Below, one piece after another: positions 34,696 through 43,020 of a DNA stretch of 64,000 nt; the first letter of the stretch is position 1, and each line of letters opens with the position of its first letter. The notes under the pieces are model-generated. The model made no database searches. It had not been told where the DNA came from and saw only the letters and a program-made list of their open reading frames with translations. The DNA lies in the NCBI RefSeq assembly GCF_020829665.1, contig NZ_JAIVFT010000009.1:62001-126000 (forward strand), read 5' to 3'. The position numbers were made by a program, and so were the translations under genes. The stretch comes from Nostoc sp. CHAB 5824 (GTDB lineage Bacteria; Cyanobacteriota; Cyanobacteriia; Cyanobacteriales; Nostocaceae).

Positions 34696-35469
34696 ATGTC
34701 AAGAAATCACATTGAGTTTATTCAATCAGCAGATGTTATCCAGAAAACTTGGCTTGTAGATGGTTTTGTGGAAAGTGGGCTAACACGTATTTTAAGTTTT
34801 GATACTGAAACTGGTGCATCTACCGAACTAGTCGAGTGGACAAAATACTGGGAAAGTAGTTCAGGTTATTTCAATTGCAATGTGGAAATGTTTGTCCTCA
34901 GTGGAGAAATGCGAATTGGGCAACTTCGCCTCGGACACTATACTTATGCCTTTATTCCAGAAGGTGTCTGCATTGAATCATGGAGCATCAGCGAAAATAC
35001 TATAGCTTTGTGGATGCCTGAAGGCCATCCCAGCTTTACAGAAGCTTTGAAAGATAAACTGGGAGCAAAAAGAGAATTATATATACCCTCGTACAGTTCT
35101 GAACTGATTCCTTGGTCTGCTACTATCACTCCTGGCTTTCCTCCAGGAGCAATGAGAAAGACTTTACGCAAGGGGCCAGAGGGTGGAAGAAGCACTTGGC
35201 TTTTGGGGTGTTTACCGCAGTTTGTCGAATCTGTTGCAGAATATCATCCAAACCCGGAAGAGACATTTGTCCTCCAAGGAAGCATGACAACACAAGCTGG
35301 CTATATGACTCCAGGTTGCTATTTCTGGCGTCCTCCATTAATTTCACACGCTCCAGCATACACAGAAACCGGGTATTTTGCTTTAGTGCGAGGAAGTAAT
35401 CCCCATCTTTCTTACCATGCTTGGGAACCGCCATTACATACATACTATCCTTGGGATTGGAATAAATAA
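34696..35469 (+). CDS. Bicupin protein, DUF4437-like
   Basis: 257 residues from the ATG at 34696 (a GTG at 34678 is open). Two cupin halves: the first has VEMFVLSGEMRIGQLRLGHYTYAF (about 60-83), the second NPEETFVLQGSMTTQAGYMTPGCYFWRPP (split around residues 194-222). In the second half PEE, YMTPG and HAP are the usual metal-cupin positions. Substrate unknown. It follows the alpha/beta hydrolase by 30 bases and is probably co-transcribed. Convergent with the amidohydrolase. Confidence 0.7.
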   Translation: MSRNHIEFIQSADVIQKTWLVDGFVESGLTRILSFDTETGASTELVEWTKYWESSSGYFNCNVEMFVLSGEMRIGQLRLGHYTYAFIPEGVCIESWSISENTIALWMPEGHPSFTEALKDKLGAKRELYIPSYSSELIPWSATITPGFPPGAMRKTLRKGPEGGRSTWLLGCLPQFVESVAEYHPNPEETFVLQGSMTTQAGYMTPGCYFWRPPLISHAPAYTETGYFALVRGSNPHLSYHAWEPPLHTYYPWDWNK

Positions 35470-35547
35470 AATAGATACAAAAATCTGAAGTAATCTTGTC
35501 TCTACTTTAAACTCGCAAATACTTTCATGTAGAGGAGTTATTCAAGA

Positions 35548-37017
35548 CTAGGAGCGTTTCAAATAACGTCCACTAGGAGAACCCAAAACCTTCCCATTGT
35601 TGTAAATCAAATTTCCTCGTAAAAAAGTACTTTTTACCCTTCCAGTTAACTCCACTCCTTCAAAAGGTGTATAACCTTGTTGTGACTCAGACTCAGCAGC
35701 GCGTACCACAAAGCTTTCATTTGGATTTACCAGCACCAAGTCAGCATCATAACCAATAGCAATATCGCCTTTTTCTAACAAACCAAAGCGCCGCGATGGG
35801 TTCCAAGATAACAACTTAGCCATGTGGTTGTAAGACATTCCTCGCTTGCTACCTTCACTAAATACACCAGAAAGTAAATATTCTGTACCGCCAAAACCAG
35901 ACTTTGCTAACCAAATATTATTCGGGTCTTTAGCACTTCTTTTTTGTTCAGCAGAACAACAAGCATGGTCGCTAACTATCCAATCTACCTGATGATTAAG
36001 TACTGCTTGCCATAAGTATTCCACATCGGCACGGGGACGAATAGGAGGGTTGACTTTTGCCCAAACTGTATTGGGAGTATCGACATCTAATAACAAATGT
36101 CCAACAGTCACTTCTCGCCGAAAATTGATATGAGGAAAAGCAGTTTGCATAGTCAAAGCTGCTTCCATTGCTTTACGCGAACTCAGGTGCAACAAATTGA
36201 TATTTGCACAGTTAGTCTCATGCGCCAAATAAGAAGCAATGCAAATTGCTAAACCTTCGGAATGAGGTGGGCGCGCAGCACTGTAAGCGTGTAATCCGCT
36301 AAGACTAGAATCGTTTTCAACTATTTTGGTATAAGCGTTAAGAATTTCTGCAACTTCGCAGTGCAAACTTAAACTAATATTATCTCGCGCTTCTGGATGT
36401 GCTTCCATCAAGCGAGTGAGACCGCGCATAATAAATTCAAAATGGGCGAAGTCGTACCGTTCCTCTTTATTAATCATCAAAAAGAGGTTTTGCTGGTCTG
36501 ACAAACCATGCAACCCATATCCGCCATAAAACATGAAAATTTTAAACGAAGAGACACCGTGTTCTTCAAACAATAAAGGTATTTCGTCGATATGCTGGTT
36601 AGCTATAGGTGCAATGTGATAACTGTAATCTACAAAAAAATTACCTGCGGATAACGCCAACACCTCTGGAAAAAAATCGCGGTAGGAGCCGCCTTTGTTA
36701 AGATAATACTGCCCTGTACGGATGTAATTTAAGCTGGTAGTCACACCTCCCATTGCGGCTGCTTTGGTTTCAGTCACAGCATCTTTGTCGAGGGGTTGGT
36801 AGATACCAATGTGCATGTGGGCATCTACGACCCCAGGAAATCCTAGTAGGTTTTTGCCATCAAATACTTCTTTACCTGTGTCTGGGCTAATATTAGGGGC
36901 AATCTGAGCAAATTTTCCATCCTTAATGCCTAAATCAAGTAGTTCGATTGCATCCTGATGGGGACGAACTACCCGCACATTTTTGATAATTTGATCTAAT
37001 ACGGGAGTTTCAGACAC
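35548..37017 (-). CDS. Hydantoinase/dihydropyrimidinase-like cyclic amidohydrolase
   Basis: 489 residues from a GTG at 37017, which has GAGG six bases upstream; another GTG is four codons further. The binuclear metal site is visible: VDAHMHIGIYQP (HxH, about 62), SSFKIFMFYGG with the lysine normally carboxylated (about 150), SLHCE (about 220), NLLHLSSRKAM (about 280) and VSDHACC (about 347). The family opens cyclic ureides or imides (dihydrouracil, hydantoin, allantoin, dihydroorotate). No pyrimidine or purine catabolic genes are near, so the substrate is open. Confidence 0.85.
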   Translation of the reverse strand: MSETPVLDQIIKNVRVVRPHQDAIELLDLGIKDGKFAQIAPNISPDTGKEVFDGKNLLGFPGVVDAHMHIGIYQPLDKDAVTETKAAAMGGVTTSLNYIRTGQYYLNKGGSYRDFFPEVLALSAGNFFVDYSYHIAPIANQHIDEIPLLFEEHGVSSFKIFMFYGGYGLHGLSDQQNLFLMINKEERYDFAHFEFIMRGLTRLMEAHPEARDNISLSLHCEVAEILNAYTKIVENDSSLSGLHAYSAARPPHSEGLAICIASYLAHETNCANINLLHLSSRKAMEAALTMQTAFPHINFRREVTVGHLLLDVDTPNTVWAKVNPPIRPRADVEYLWQAVLNHQVDWIVSDHACCSAEQKRSAKDPNNIWLAKSGFGGTEYLLSGVFSEGSKRGMSYNHMAKLLSWNPSRRFGLLEKGDIAIGYDADLVLVNPNESFVVRAAESESQQGYTPFEGVELTGRVKSTFLRGNLIYNNGKVLGSPSGRYLKRS

Positions 37018-37134
37018 AGTAGACCTCACACTAAAATGAGTTTAATCAGGAATTCCAACATCATACCGGGACGCAGACCAAATCCTATCACCATGTAATG
37101 GTTTTTTATTCAATTATCTTCAGGAGAAAAGACA

Positions 37135-37929
37135 ATGGAAACTTTTAATGAGTATCATATAGACCCAAAGCAATTTCCTTTTCTCAAAACTTTTGAAGAT
37201 AACTGGCAATTGATTAGAGATGAGTTTACACGTTTTATTAAGGATGCATCTGATACCGAGTTAAAGTTAACTTATGATATTCTTGGCCCTAAAAGTCAAA
37301 CGATTAAAACCAAGGGTGATGCAAAATACAGTGCTTTTGGAATTTTATTTCAAGGTATGTTCATTGAAAAATATATTCAGGCACATCAAATAGAATATCC
37401 TGATTATGAGCCAGATGATGCATCACAAAAAGCACTTGCATTAAGAGATAAATATTTTCCGAATTTAGCTAATGTGATAAAAAATGTGAATTATATTGAT
37501 GATGAGATCATTAGAAACGTGTATTTTGGTACATTCCATCCCGGCTTGGATATCAAGTTACATGTGAACTATAATCCTCATATGAATCGTGGCTATCTAG
37601 GGTTAATCGTGCCAGAGGGAGATGTGGCTATGAAAATATGCCATGATCAACTTTATTGGCATGAAGGAAAATTTCTGGTTTTAGATCACAGCTATCCACA
37701 TTGTCCGCATAATTACACTAATTATGATAGAACTGTTTTGGTTGTAGACTTTTTTAAACCAGATAAGCCGAGAGATGAAGTTATCCGATTTGAGAAAGAG
37801 CAAGTTACACAACGGATGCAAGATAATCCTTATAGCTTAGGCGTTTTTGGTAAAAGCGATAAAGCTAAAGAAGAAGATTTTATCAAGTATGGTTTAGCCC
37901 ATCAGTTAGAGTGGGATAAAGCTTTATAA
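37135..37929 (+). CDS. Aspartyl/asparaginyl beta-hydroxylase-like protein with a changed iron ligand
   Basis: 264 residues. The double-stranded beta-helix region has HVNYNPHMNRGYLGLIVP (about 143-160), WHEGKFLVLDHSYPH (about 178-192) and DRTVLVVDFF. Aligned by eye with AspH, the first iron histidine (in R-x-H-L-G-L) is a tyrosine here, while the second (SYPH) and the oxoglutarate-region Arg are kept. It may bind iron differently or not at all. AGGAG precedes the ATG. Divergent from the amidohydrolase gene. Confidence 0.78.
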   Translation: METFNEYHIDPKQFPFLKTFEDNWQLIRDEFTRFIKDASDTELKLTYDILGPKSQTIKTKGDAKYSAFGILFQGMFIEKYIQAHQIEYPDYEPDDASQKALALRDKYFPNLANVIKNVNYIDDEIIRNVYFGTFHPGLDIKLHVNYNPHMNRGYLGLIVPEGDVAMKICHDQLYWHEGKFLVLDHSYPHCPHNYTNYDRTVLVVDFFKPDKPRDEVIRFEKEQVTQRMQDNPYSLGVFGKSDKAKEEDFIKYGLAHQLEWDKAL

Positions 37930-37957
37930 GTTTAGTGTAATACACCTTCAATTGTTG

Positions 37958-37989
37958 ATGGTGCGTTAGTTGAAAGCATAACGCACCAT
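37958..37989. repeat. ATGGTGCGTTA/TAACGCACCAT inverted repeat
   Basis: Perfect 11-base arms around a 10-base loop, 28 bases after the hydroxylase-like gene. Same arms as at 22383-22408. Possibly a transcription stop. Confidence 0.65.
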
Positions 37990-38037
37990 ACATTTAAATT
38001 TCTTAACATAGATTAAAATATTTGCGCTGACTTACTT

Positions 38038-38083
38038 ATATCAATGAATATAAAAACTTAATATCAATGAATATAAAAACTTA
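38038..38083 (+). repeat. Exact 23-bp tandem duplication over the MDR gene start
   Basis: ATATCAATGAATATAAAAAC + TTA occurs twice in a row (38038-38060, 38061-38083). The second copy contains the start codon of the MDR gene; the first yields an out-of-frame copy ATG AAT ATA AAA ACT TAA, a five-codon mini-ORF. Confidence 0.9.
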
Positions 38084-39074
38084 CAAAAAGTTAATAGCAA
38101 AGCAACTTAACCAAGATTTTAAATCTGCCGTTGAAATTATCGAAATTCCGATTTACCAACCTGCTGCTAGTGAACTTTTAATACAAAATAAATTTGCTGG
38201 CGTTAACGGTGGCTTTGATACTTTACTTTGTCGTGGTGATGTTCCCTATGTTAACTTAATTCCTCCCTTTGATTTAGGTGTGGAAGCTGTGGGAAAAGTT
38301 GTCGCTATGGGTGAAAATGTCAAAGATTTTCAAATAGGTGATGCTGTAGTAACTACCCTCCGTGGTGGCGGTTATAGAGAATATCAGATTATCGATGCAA
38401 ACTTAGCCCTGAAGGTGCAAGAAGCAACGCCAGAGTTACTAACACTAATGCCTACAGGTGTATCAGCTTTGGTTGCATTGGAACAAGTGGGAGAGATGAA
38501 AAGTAATGAAGTGGTTTTAGTGACAGCAGCAGCAGGGGGAACCGGTCATATTGCGGTGCAATTGGCAAAGTTAGCTGGTAATCATGTAATTGGCACTTGT
38601 AGTTCTGAGGCGAAGGCAAAGTTACTGAGAGAATTAGGCTGCGATCGCATTATCAACTATCACACCGAAAACCTCAATCAAGTCCTCAAGCAAGAATATC
38701 CCAATGGGATTAATTTAATTTTTGACTGTGTAGGTAAAACAGTATTTGATACCTGCGTTGAAAACTTAGCAGTACAGGGACGCTTAGTAGTAGTTGGTTT
38801 CATCTCTGAGTACGCAAATGATATAGAAGAAATTACACAACCACGAATTTATCACCAGCTATTTTGGAAAGCTGCTTCTGTGAGAGGCTTTCTCATGCCT
38901 CATTATAAAGAATATATGGCAGAGGCACGCGATCGCCTTTTAAACCTGTTTTACACAGACAAACTCAAAGTTGCCGTTGACCCAACCCAGTTTCAAGGCA
39001 TAGGAGCAATACCTGACGCTGTAAAATATCTCCTCAGTGGCCAAAATTGTGGCAAAGTGGTGGTGAGGTTTTAA
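38067..39074 (+). CDS. MDR family oxidoreductase (quinone reductase / PTGR-like)
   Basis: 335 residues. Medium-chain dehydrogenase/reductase without the structural zinc cysteines. The N-terminal GroES-like domain has FAGVNGGFDTLLCRGDVPY and PPFDLGVEAVGKVVAMGENV (about 70-90); the Rossmann part starts VLVTAAAGGTGHIAVQLAKLAGN (split, about 150-172) and has LIFDCVGKTVFD. It should reduce an activated double bond or quinone with NADPH. Its start sits in a tandem duplication. The SnoaL-like gene follows 38 bases later. Confidence 0.87.
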   Translation: MNIKTYKKLIAKQLNQDFKSAVEIIEIPIYQPAASELLIQNKFAGVNGGFDTLLCRGDVPYVNLIPPFDLGVEAVGKVVAMGENVKDFQIGDAVVTTLRGGGYREYQIIDANLALKVQEATPELLTLMPTGVSALVALEQVGEMKSNEVVLVTAAAGGTGHIAVQLAKLAGNHVIGTCSSEAKAKLLRELGCDRIINYHTENLNQVLKQEYPNGINLIFDCVGKTVFDTCVENLAVQGRLVVVGFISEYANDIEEITQPRIYHQLFWKAASVRGFLMPHYKEYMAEARDRLLNLFYTDKLKVAVDPTQFQGIGAIPDAVKYLLSGQNCGKVVVRF

Positions 39075-39112
39075 GTAACACGGTATTAGTTCATATCCAA
39101 TCGGGCGTGAAA

Positions 39113-39508
39113 ATGACACAAGATTCAGAAAATACTTTAAAAGTTGCTCGGCAGGCATTTGAGAATCTTATGCATGGTATGGGAACAGGGGAGTGGGAAA
39201 GATTGTTAGATATGCTCACAGAAGATTTTACTTTTTGGTTTCCAATGGGAAAATTCCACGGTTTGAATGTGGGAAAAGAACGAGCTAGAGAATTTTTCGA
39301 GTATGTTTCTGAATCCTTCAGTGGCTTGAAATTAACTGGTCTAGACCGTGTTACTAGTAATGAAACAACGGCTGTCTTTGAGTTTCGGGATGAGGGACTT
39401 TTGTTCGGACAGCTTTACAAAAATCGGGTAGCGGTTTCCTTTGATGTGCGTGGAGACAAAATTTGCGGTTATAGGGAATACTTTGGCAGCGATGGGAAAT
39501 CGTATTAA
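39113..39508 (+). CDS. SnoaL/NTF2-like protein
   Basis: 131 residues from the ATG at 39113; the frame is open upstream but overlaps the MDR gene. The NTF2-like cone is indicated by LLDMLTEDFTFWFPMGKFHG (about 29-48), REFFEYVSESFSG and a terminal SFDVRGDKICGYREYFGSD. The group includes ketosteroid isomerase-like enzymes, SnoaL cyclases and epoxide hydrolases; its polar pocket residues cannot be assigned. Last gene of the accessory cluster; a short repeated AATTCGTAATTACAAATTAC tract follows it. Confidence 0.78.
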   Translation: MTQDSENTLKVARQAFENLMHGMGTGEWERLLDMLTEDFTFWFPMGKFHGLNVGKERAREFFEYVSESFSGLKLTGLDRVTSNETTAVFEFRDEGLLFGQLYKNRVAVSFDVRGDKICGYREYFGSDGKSY

Positions 39509-39551
39509 ATAATTCGTAATTACAAATTACGAATTATTTAATTTAATTTTT

Positions 39552-40028
39552 TTAATTTCTCTCAGGGTTAAGTTCGTTGATTTCTCTGCACTTAGCCTCT
39601 GCAGCTTGATATGCTGCTAAATAGTCTTGACCACCTAACATGACATCACCGTAATATTCATAAGGTGGCTCACCATAAATTGGTAATGGATCATCTTCTG
39701 GATAATCTTCTTTCGATTCTTCAATGATCGCTTTCAGTTTTTTTACGGTCAATCTTTGCGCTGCAAAATACCAGAGTTCTTGGGGATTTTTGTTTAGGTG
39801 CGGTAATGTAGGATCGACAATGCGGGTATCGGCGGCATCGCCTAGCTCAATCCAACTGTGTTCAATCGGTCTATATGGCTTCCCGCCAAAAGCTAAAAAT
39901 CCCTGAATATATCTTGCTCCCTCAGTGGATAACGCTGCTTTGTAAGCATTATCAAACGGAGTGCTAGCTTTGCTGTTTATGCTTTCAGCAATTTTGATTG
40001 ACAGCGTTTCATCCAATAGTTTGTTCAT
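39552..40028 (-). CDS. Hypothetical protein, 158 aa
   Basis: No family recognised. The product from the ATG at 40028 is soluble, with RYIQGFLAFGGKPYRPIEHSW (split by eye as a strand pair) and VDPTLPHLNKNPQELWYFAA in the middle and an acidic C-terminal half (EESKEDYPEDDPLPIYGEPPYEYYGD). The GHSWIE-like word IEHSWIELGD plus VDPTLP resembles small transglutaminase-like or acyltransferase relatives, but that is a guess. Convergent with the SnoaL-like gene. Confidence 0.6.
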   Translation of the reverse strand: MNKLLDETLSIKIAESINSKASTPFDNAYKAALSTEGARYIQGFLAFGGKPYRPIEHSWIELGDAADTRIVDPTLPHLNKNPQELWYFAAQRLTVKKLKAIIEESKEDYPEDDPLPIYGEPPYEYYGDVMLGGQDYLAAYQAAEAKCREINELNPERN

Positions 40029-40356
40029 CAATAGCAAGGATTAGAGCAGCCGTAAAAATATATTACCACTGCTACTTCCTGTCTTGCTTGAGGATTTAGA
40101 AAGCAGAGACTCAAAATCTCCACTTCTAACTCTCTAGCCCTGTCAAAGTGGTCGCAAGTATGCTGAAACCTTTTTCATGAAATGAAATTTGGTTTTGCAA
40201 GTCTCTTATGTATTCGTTTTTAACCGCCCAAAAAGTATCAGCCTCTCGTTTGTGGGCTGCTTGCCAAGGAATGGTTTTGGGGAGGCAGAGCCTCTAGATG
40301 GGCATTCCCATGCAGAGCATGGGAACGAGAGCATATTATTATGTTTGTTTATAAAA

Positions 40357-40935
40357 TTACGGGGTTGTGGCGGAATCAAGTTTTATCCGAACCGTCTTTG
40401 GGCGACAAGGGCTTCCCCAACAAACTTGCCCAGAAGGCATATTAGTAAAAACACTACTACGAGCGCCAATCACAGCATTAGTCCCGATTTGCACTCCCGG
40501 CCCAACGAAACAATCTGCTGCTACCCATGCACCATTGTCAATGGTGATACTTGCTGTTTTCAACCCAAAGGCAGGGTCTTGGATATCATGACTACCAGTA
40601 CACAGGTAACTTTTTTGGGAAATTACGCAGTGTTCACCGATGCGGATCTGATCGAGGCTATATAAAACTACGTTATCTCCAATCCAACTGTAGTTGCCAA
40701 TGGTAACTTTCCAAGGGTAGGTGAAGCGGGCGGTGGGTCGAATTAATACGCCTTTACCGATACGAGCGCCAAATAGTCGTAGCAAAGCACAACGTAGGAT
40801 ATTTAACGGTTGAGGAGTGAGGGGAAAGGCGATCGCTTGTACAAGCCACCATAATAAAATATACCAAGCTGGACGCCCCCGATCAAACCAAGATTGGTCA
40901 TATTTACGTAAATCTACGAAAGGGTCATTAGTCAT
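40357..40935 (-). CDS. WcaF-like hexapeptide acetyltransferase (exopolysaccharide)
   Basis: 192 residues. An N-terminal hydrophobic helix (WYILLWWLVQAIAF, about 24-37) is followed by left-handed beta-helix repeats: IGKGVLIRPTARFTYPWKVT, IGNYSWIGDNVVLYSL, IRIGEHCVISQKSYLCTGSHD. This is the WcaF (colanic acid) acetyltransferase type; HpsU of hormogonium polysaccharide synthesis belongs to the same group. It follows two glycosyltransferase genes on the same strand. Its start codon lies inside a heptamer repeat, and its 3' end contains a word matching a mobile-element terminus. Confidence 0.83.
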   Translation of the reverse strand: MTNDPFVDLRKYDQSWFDRGRPAWYILLWWLVQAIAFPLTPQPLNILRCALLRLFGARIGKGVLIRPTARFTYPWKVTIGNYSWIGDNVVLYSLDQIRIGEHCVISQKSYLCTGSHDIQDPAFGLKTASITIDNGAWVAADCFVGPGVQIGTNAVIGARSSVFTNMPSGQVCWGSPCRPKTVRIKLDSATTP

Positions 40936-40985
40936 TGGTCATTGGTCATTAGTCATTAGTCATTGGTCATTAGTTAGGAGTCAAT
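40926..40985. repeat. Heptamer tandem repeat (GTCATTG / GTCATTA units)
   Basis: About seven units of TCATTRG between the acetyltransferase and the upstream glycosyltransferase. The acetyltransferase ATG at 40935 is made from one of the units. Confidence 0.85.
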
Positions 40986-41930
40986 GGTCAATAGTTTTCC
41001 CTCTGCTCCTGTGTTCCCCTGTTCCCCTGCTCCTTTATTTGAGGTAGTTGCAGTATTTAAGTGACCACCACAGTTGCGTAATTCGTAAAGTTTAACGCCA
41101 ATTTGATATTCATATTGACTCAGCAAGCGTGCATAGATATATCCTGCTTTGCCATCCAAAAAACCGCGTTGAATAATATAAAATAAAACAAACCTTAACA
41201 TGGGTTTAAATGGCAGGTGTACCCACACTTTTTTTAAAAAGCGCTTGCGTTGGACTGCATCGCCAAATAGATTCGCGCCGATGGTGCCGCTATCATCTTT
41301 ACCTGTGAGAATATTAAAATAAACGCTGGCTTCCCAGTTGGAATAGCGGTTGTGCCGTTCTAACCAGTGATAAAGATCGCGGAAGTCCTCGTGGAGCATG
41401 TCATTTTTGAGATACCCAACTTTGCCCTGCAAAATCACATGTTCGTGAACTTCGTTGTCACCAGTATTAGGAATATCTTCTGTATGTAGGTTTTCGTAGC
41501 GACCTTTTTTATGCTGAAATAAACGTAGATTCCAATCAGGATATTTCCCACCATAACGAATCCATTTCCCTAAGAAAAATACACGGCGGTTGAGGTAATA
41601 ACCTGTATATTCATCATTTTGAATTGCTTGGTCAATTTCTTCCCAAAGTTCGGGAGTGATCCGCTCATCACAATCTACAATTAGCACCCATTCATTACGA
41701 AAAGGTAGATTATCTAAAGACCAATTTTTCTTTTTAGGCCAGCGTCCATTGAAGTTGAATTGTACGACATTTACACCGTGACTTTTAGCAATTTCAATAC
41801 TGTTATCAGTACTTTGAGAATCTACTACAAATATTTCATCTGCTCTGCTGAGGCTAGCGAGACAGGCTGGCAAGTTTGCTTGTTCGTTTTTTGCCGGAAT
41901 TAATACAGAAACTGGTATTTTAGATGACAT
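40974..41930 (-). CDS. Glycosyltransferase family 2 (WaaE/KdtX-like)
   Basis: 318 residues. GT-A core: SVLIPAKNEQANLPACLASL (about 8-27), DEIFVVDSQSTDNSIEIA (about 31-48) and the metal motif WVLIVDCDERITPELW (about 86-101). The C-terminal part (KAGYIYARLLSQYEYQIGVKLYE) is typical for the WaaE-like group that adds glucose or heptose to surface glycans. Middle gene of an exopolysaccharide-type unit with the GT2 upstream and the acetyltransferase downstream. The last codons run into low-complexity sequence. Confidence 0.88.
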   Translation of the reverse strand: MSSKIPVSVLIPAKNEQANLPACLASLSRADEIFVVDSQSTDNSIEIAKSHGVNVVQFNFNGRWPKKKNWSLDNLPFRNEWVLIVDCDERITPELWEEIDQAIQNDEYTGYYLNRRVFFLGKWIRYGGKYPDWNLRLFQHKKGRYENLHTEDIPNTGDNEVHEHVILQGKVGYLKNDMLHEDFRDLYHWLERHNRYSNWEASVYFNILTGKDDSGTIGANLFGDAVQRKRFLKKVWVHLPFKPMLRFVLFYIIQRGFLDGKAGYIYARLLSQYEYQIGVKLYELRNCGGHLNTATTSNKGAGEQGNTGAEGKLLTIDS

Positions 41931-41953
41931 ATCAGTATAAATTAAGTTATTGG

Positions 41954-42886
41954 TTATTTCTTATTAGATGTAGATAAAAGACCTTGAATAGCAGCATTTA
42001 AGTAACCAATCTGACCGTAAGCATACACAAGTTTGTCAAACCGTTCTGCTGGATCAGAGAAATATTGCAATGCTTTATACAAGCCGCGCACAAACCGTTC
42101 GCTACCTCGCTGCAATTGAGCCATCCCAGCTTTACCAGCGAGTTGTTCTCGATAGCATTCACTGATCCCCTGCCACCAGCCCCGGTTTAAAAACCAGGAG
42201 CGTTGGAGGCGTTCTGGGGCAACATTGTGAGCAACCAGCGCTTCGGGAAGATAGGCGACTTGCCAACCACGCTGTAGGGCAAATTCCGTCATTTGCAGTT
42301 CTTCATTTGATAGTAGATTTTTTCCCACTCTACCGAGATGAGGATCAAAACCGCCAATTTCCTCTAGGAAGGTGCGGCGGATGGAGTAATTTAAGCCTCT
42401 GGGTGTTGAGCCAGGTTGCTCGATATAGATAATACTGTCACCCAAATCGTATGCACCCAGATTTGCAGCTAGCCCTGGAGATAGCCACCGTGGTTGCTGG
42501 ATTCCTTGGGGCCAGATGAGAGTGACTTTGCCACCTGCGATCGCTAGTTTAGAATTATTGTAATAGGCAAAATATAAAACTTGTAGCCAGCCCTTGCTCG
42601 CAACGGCATCGTCATCTAGATAAGCAAGAATATCACTACTAGCTACTTTTGCACCTGTGTTACGGGCGACAGATAAACCAATGGTGGGTTCAAAGACATA
42701 CTTCAGGCGCGGATTGTGGGCCCTTTGTTCTACAACCTCACGGGTGCGATCGCTAGACCCATTATCAACTACCACAACTTCAAAGTCAGCAGCAAAATCT
42801 TGCGTTAAAAGACTATCAATTGCAGCCCCTAAATAGGTATCTCGATTGTGGGTACAGATAATGGCAGAGATTTGGGTGTCTGGCAT
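41954..42886 (-). CDS. Glycosyltransferase family 2
   Basis: 310 residues from the ATG at 42886; the frame is open 18 codons upstream, but there it is made of a repeated AAATCTCAAATC-type tract. Core motifs: AIICTHNRDTYLGAAIDSLL (about 7-26), EVVVVDNGSSDRTREVV (about 36-52), YLDDDAVASKGWL (DxD, about 90) and GGFDPHLGRVGKNLLSNEE (acceptor-site loop with the ED-like pair). No membrane helix. Likely adds a sugar to a lipid-linked exopolysaccharide unit. First gene of the three-gene unit. Confidence 0.88.
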   Translation of the reverse strand: MPDTQISAIICTHNRDTYLGAAIDSLLTQDFAADFEVVVVDNGSSDRTREVVEQRAHNPRLKYVFEPTIGLSVARNTGAKVASSDILAYLDDDAVASKGWLQVLYFAYYNNSKLAIAGGKVTLIWPQGIQQPRWLSPGLAANLGAYDLGDSIIYIEQPGSTPRGLNYSIRRTFLEEIGGFDPHLGRVGKNLLSNEELQMTEFALQRGWQVAYLPEALVAHNVAPERLQRSWFLNRGWWQGISECYREQLAGKAGMAQLQRGSERFVRGLYKALQYFSDPAERFDKLVYAYGQIGYLNAAIQGLLSTSNKK

Positions 42887-43020
42887 AGATTTTATTTTGG
42901 ATTTGAGATTTGGGATTTTAGATAAAAATCTTAAATCCAACGCACACCTGCTGAGAGTTAATCTAAACTAAAAATTACTGACCCACCAACCGAGTTTCTT
43001 CGGAAATAATCTTTAAAACT

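Noticed and set aside
33841..39508. Cluster read as a standard pyrimidine-degradation operon
   Set aside because: Only the amidohydrolase fits; dihydropyrimidine dehydrogenase and beta-ureidopropionase are absent.
40189..40665. Plus-strand open frame of 158 codons
   Set aside because: Most of it is antisense to the well-supported acetyltransferase gene and the product has no protein-like motif.
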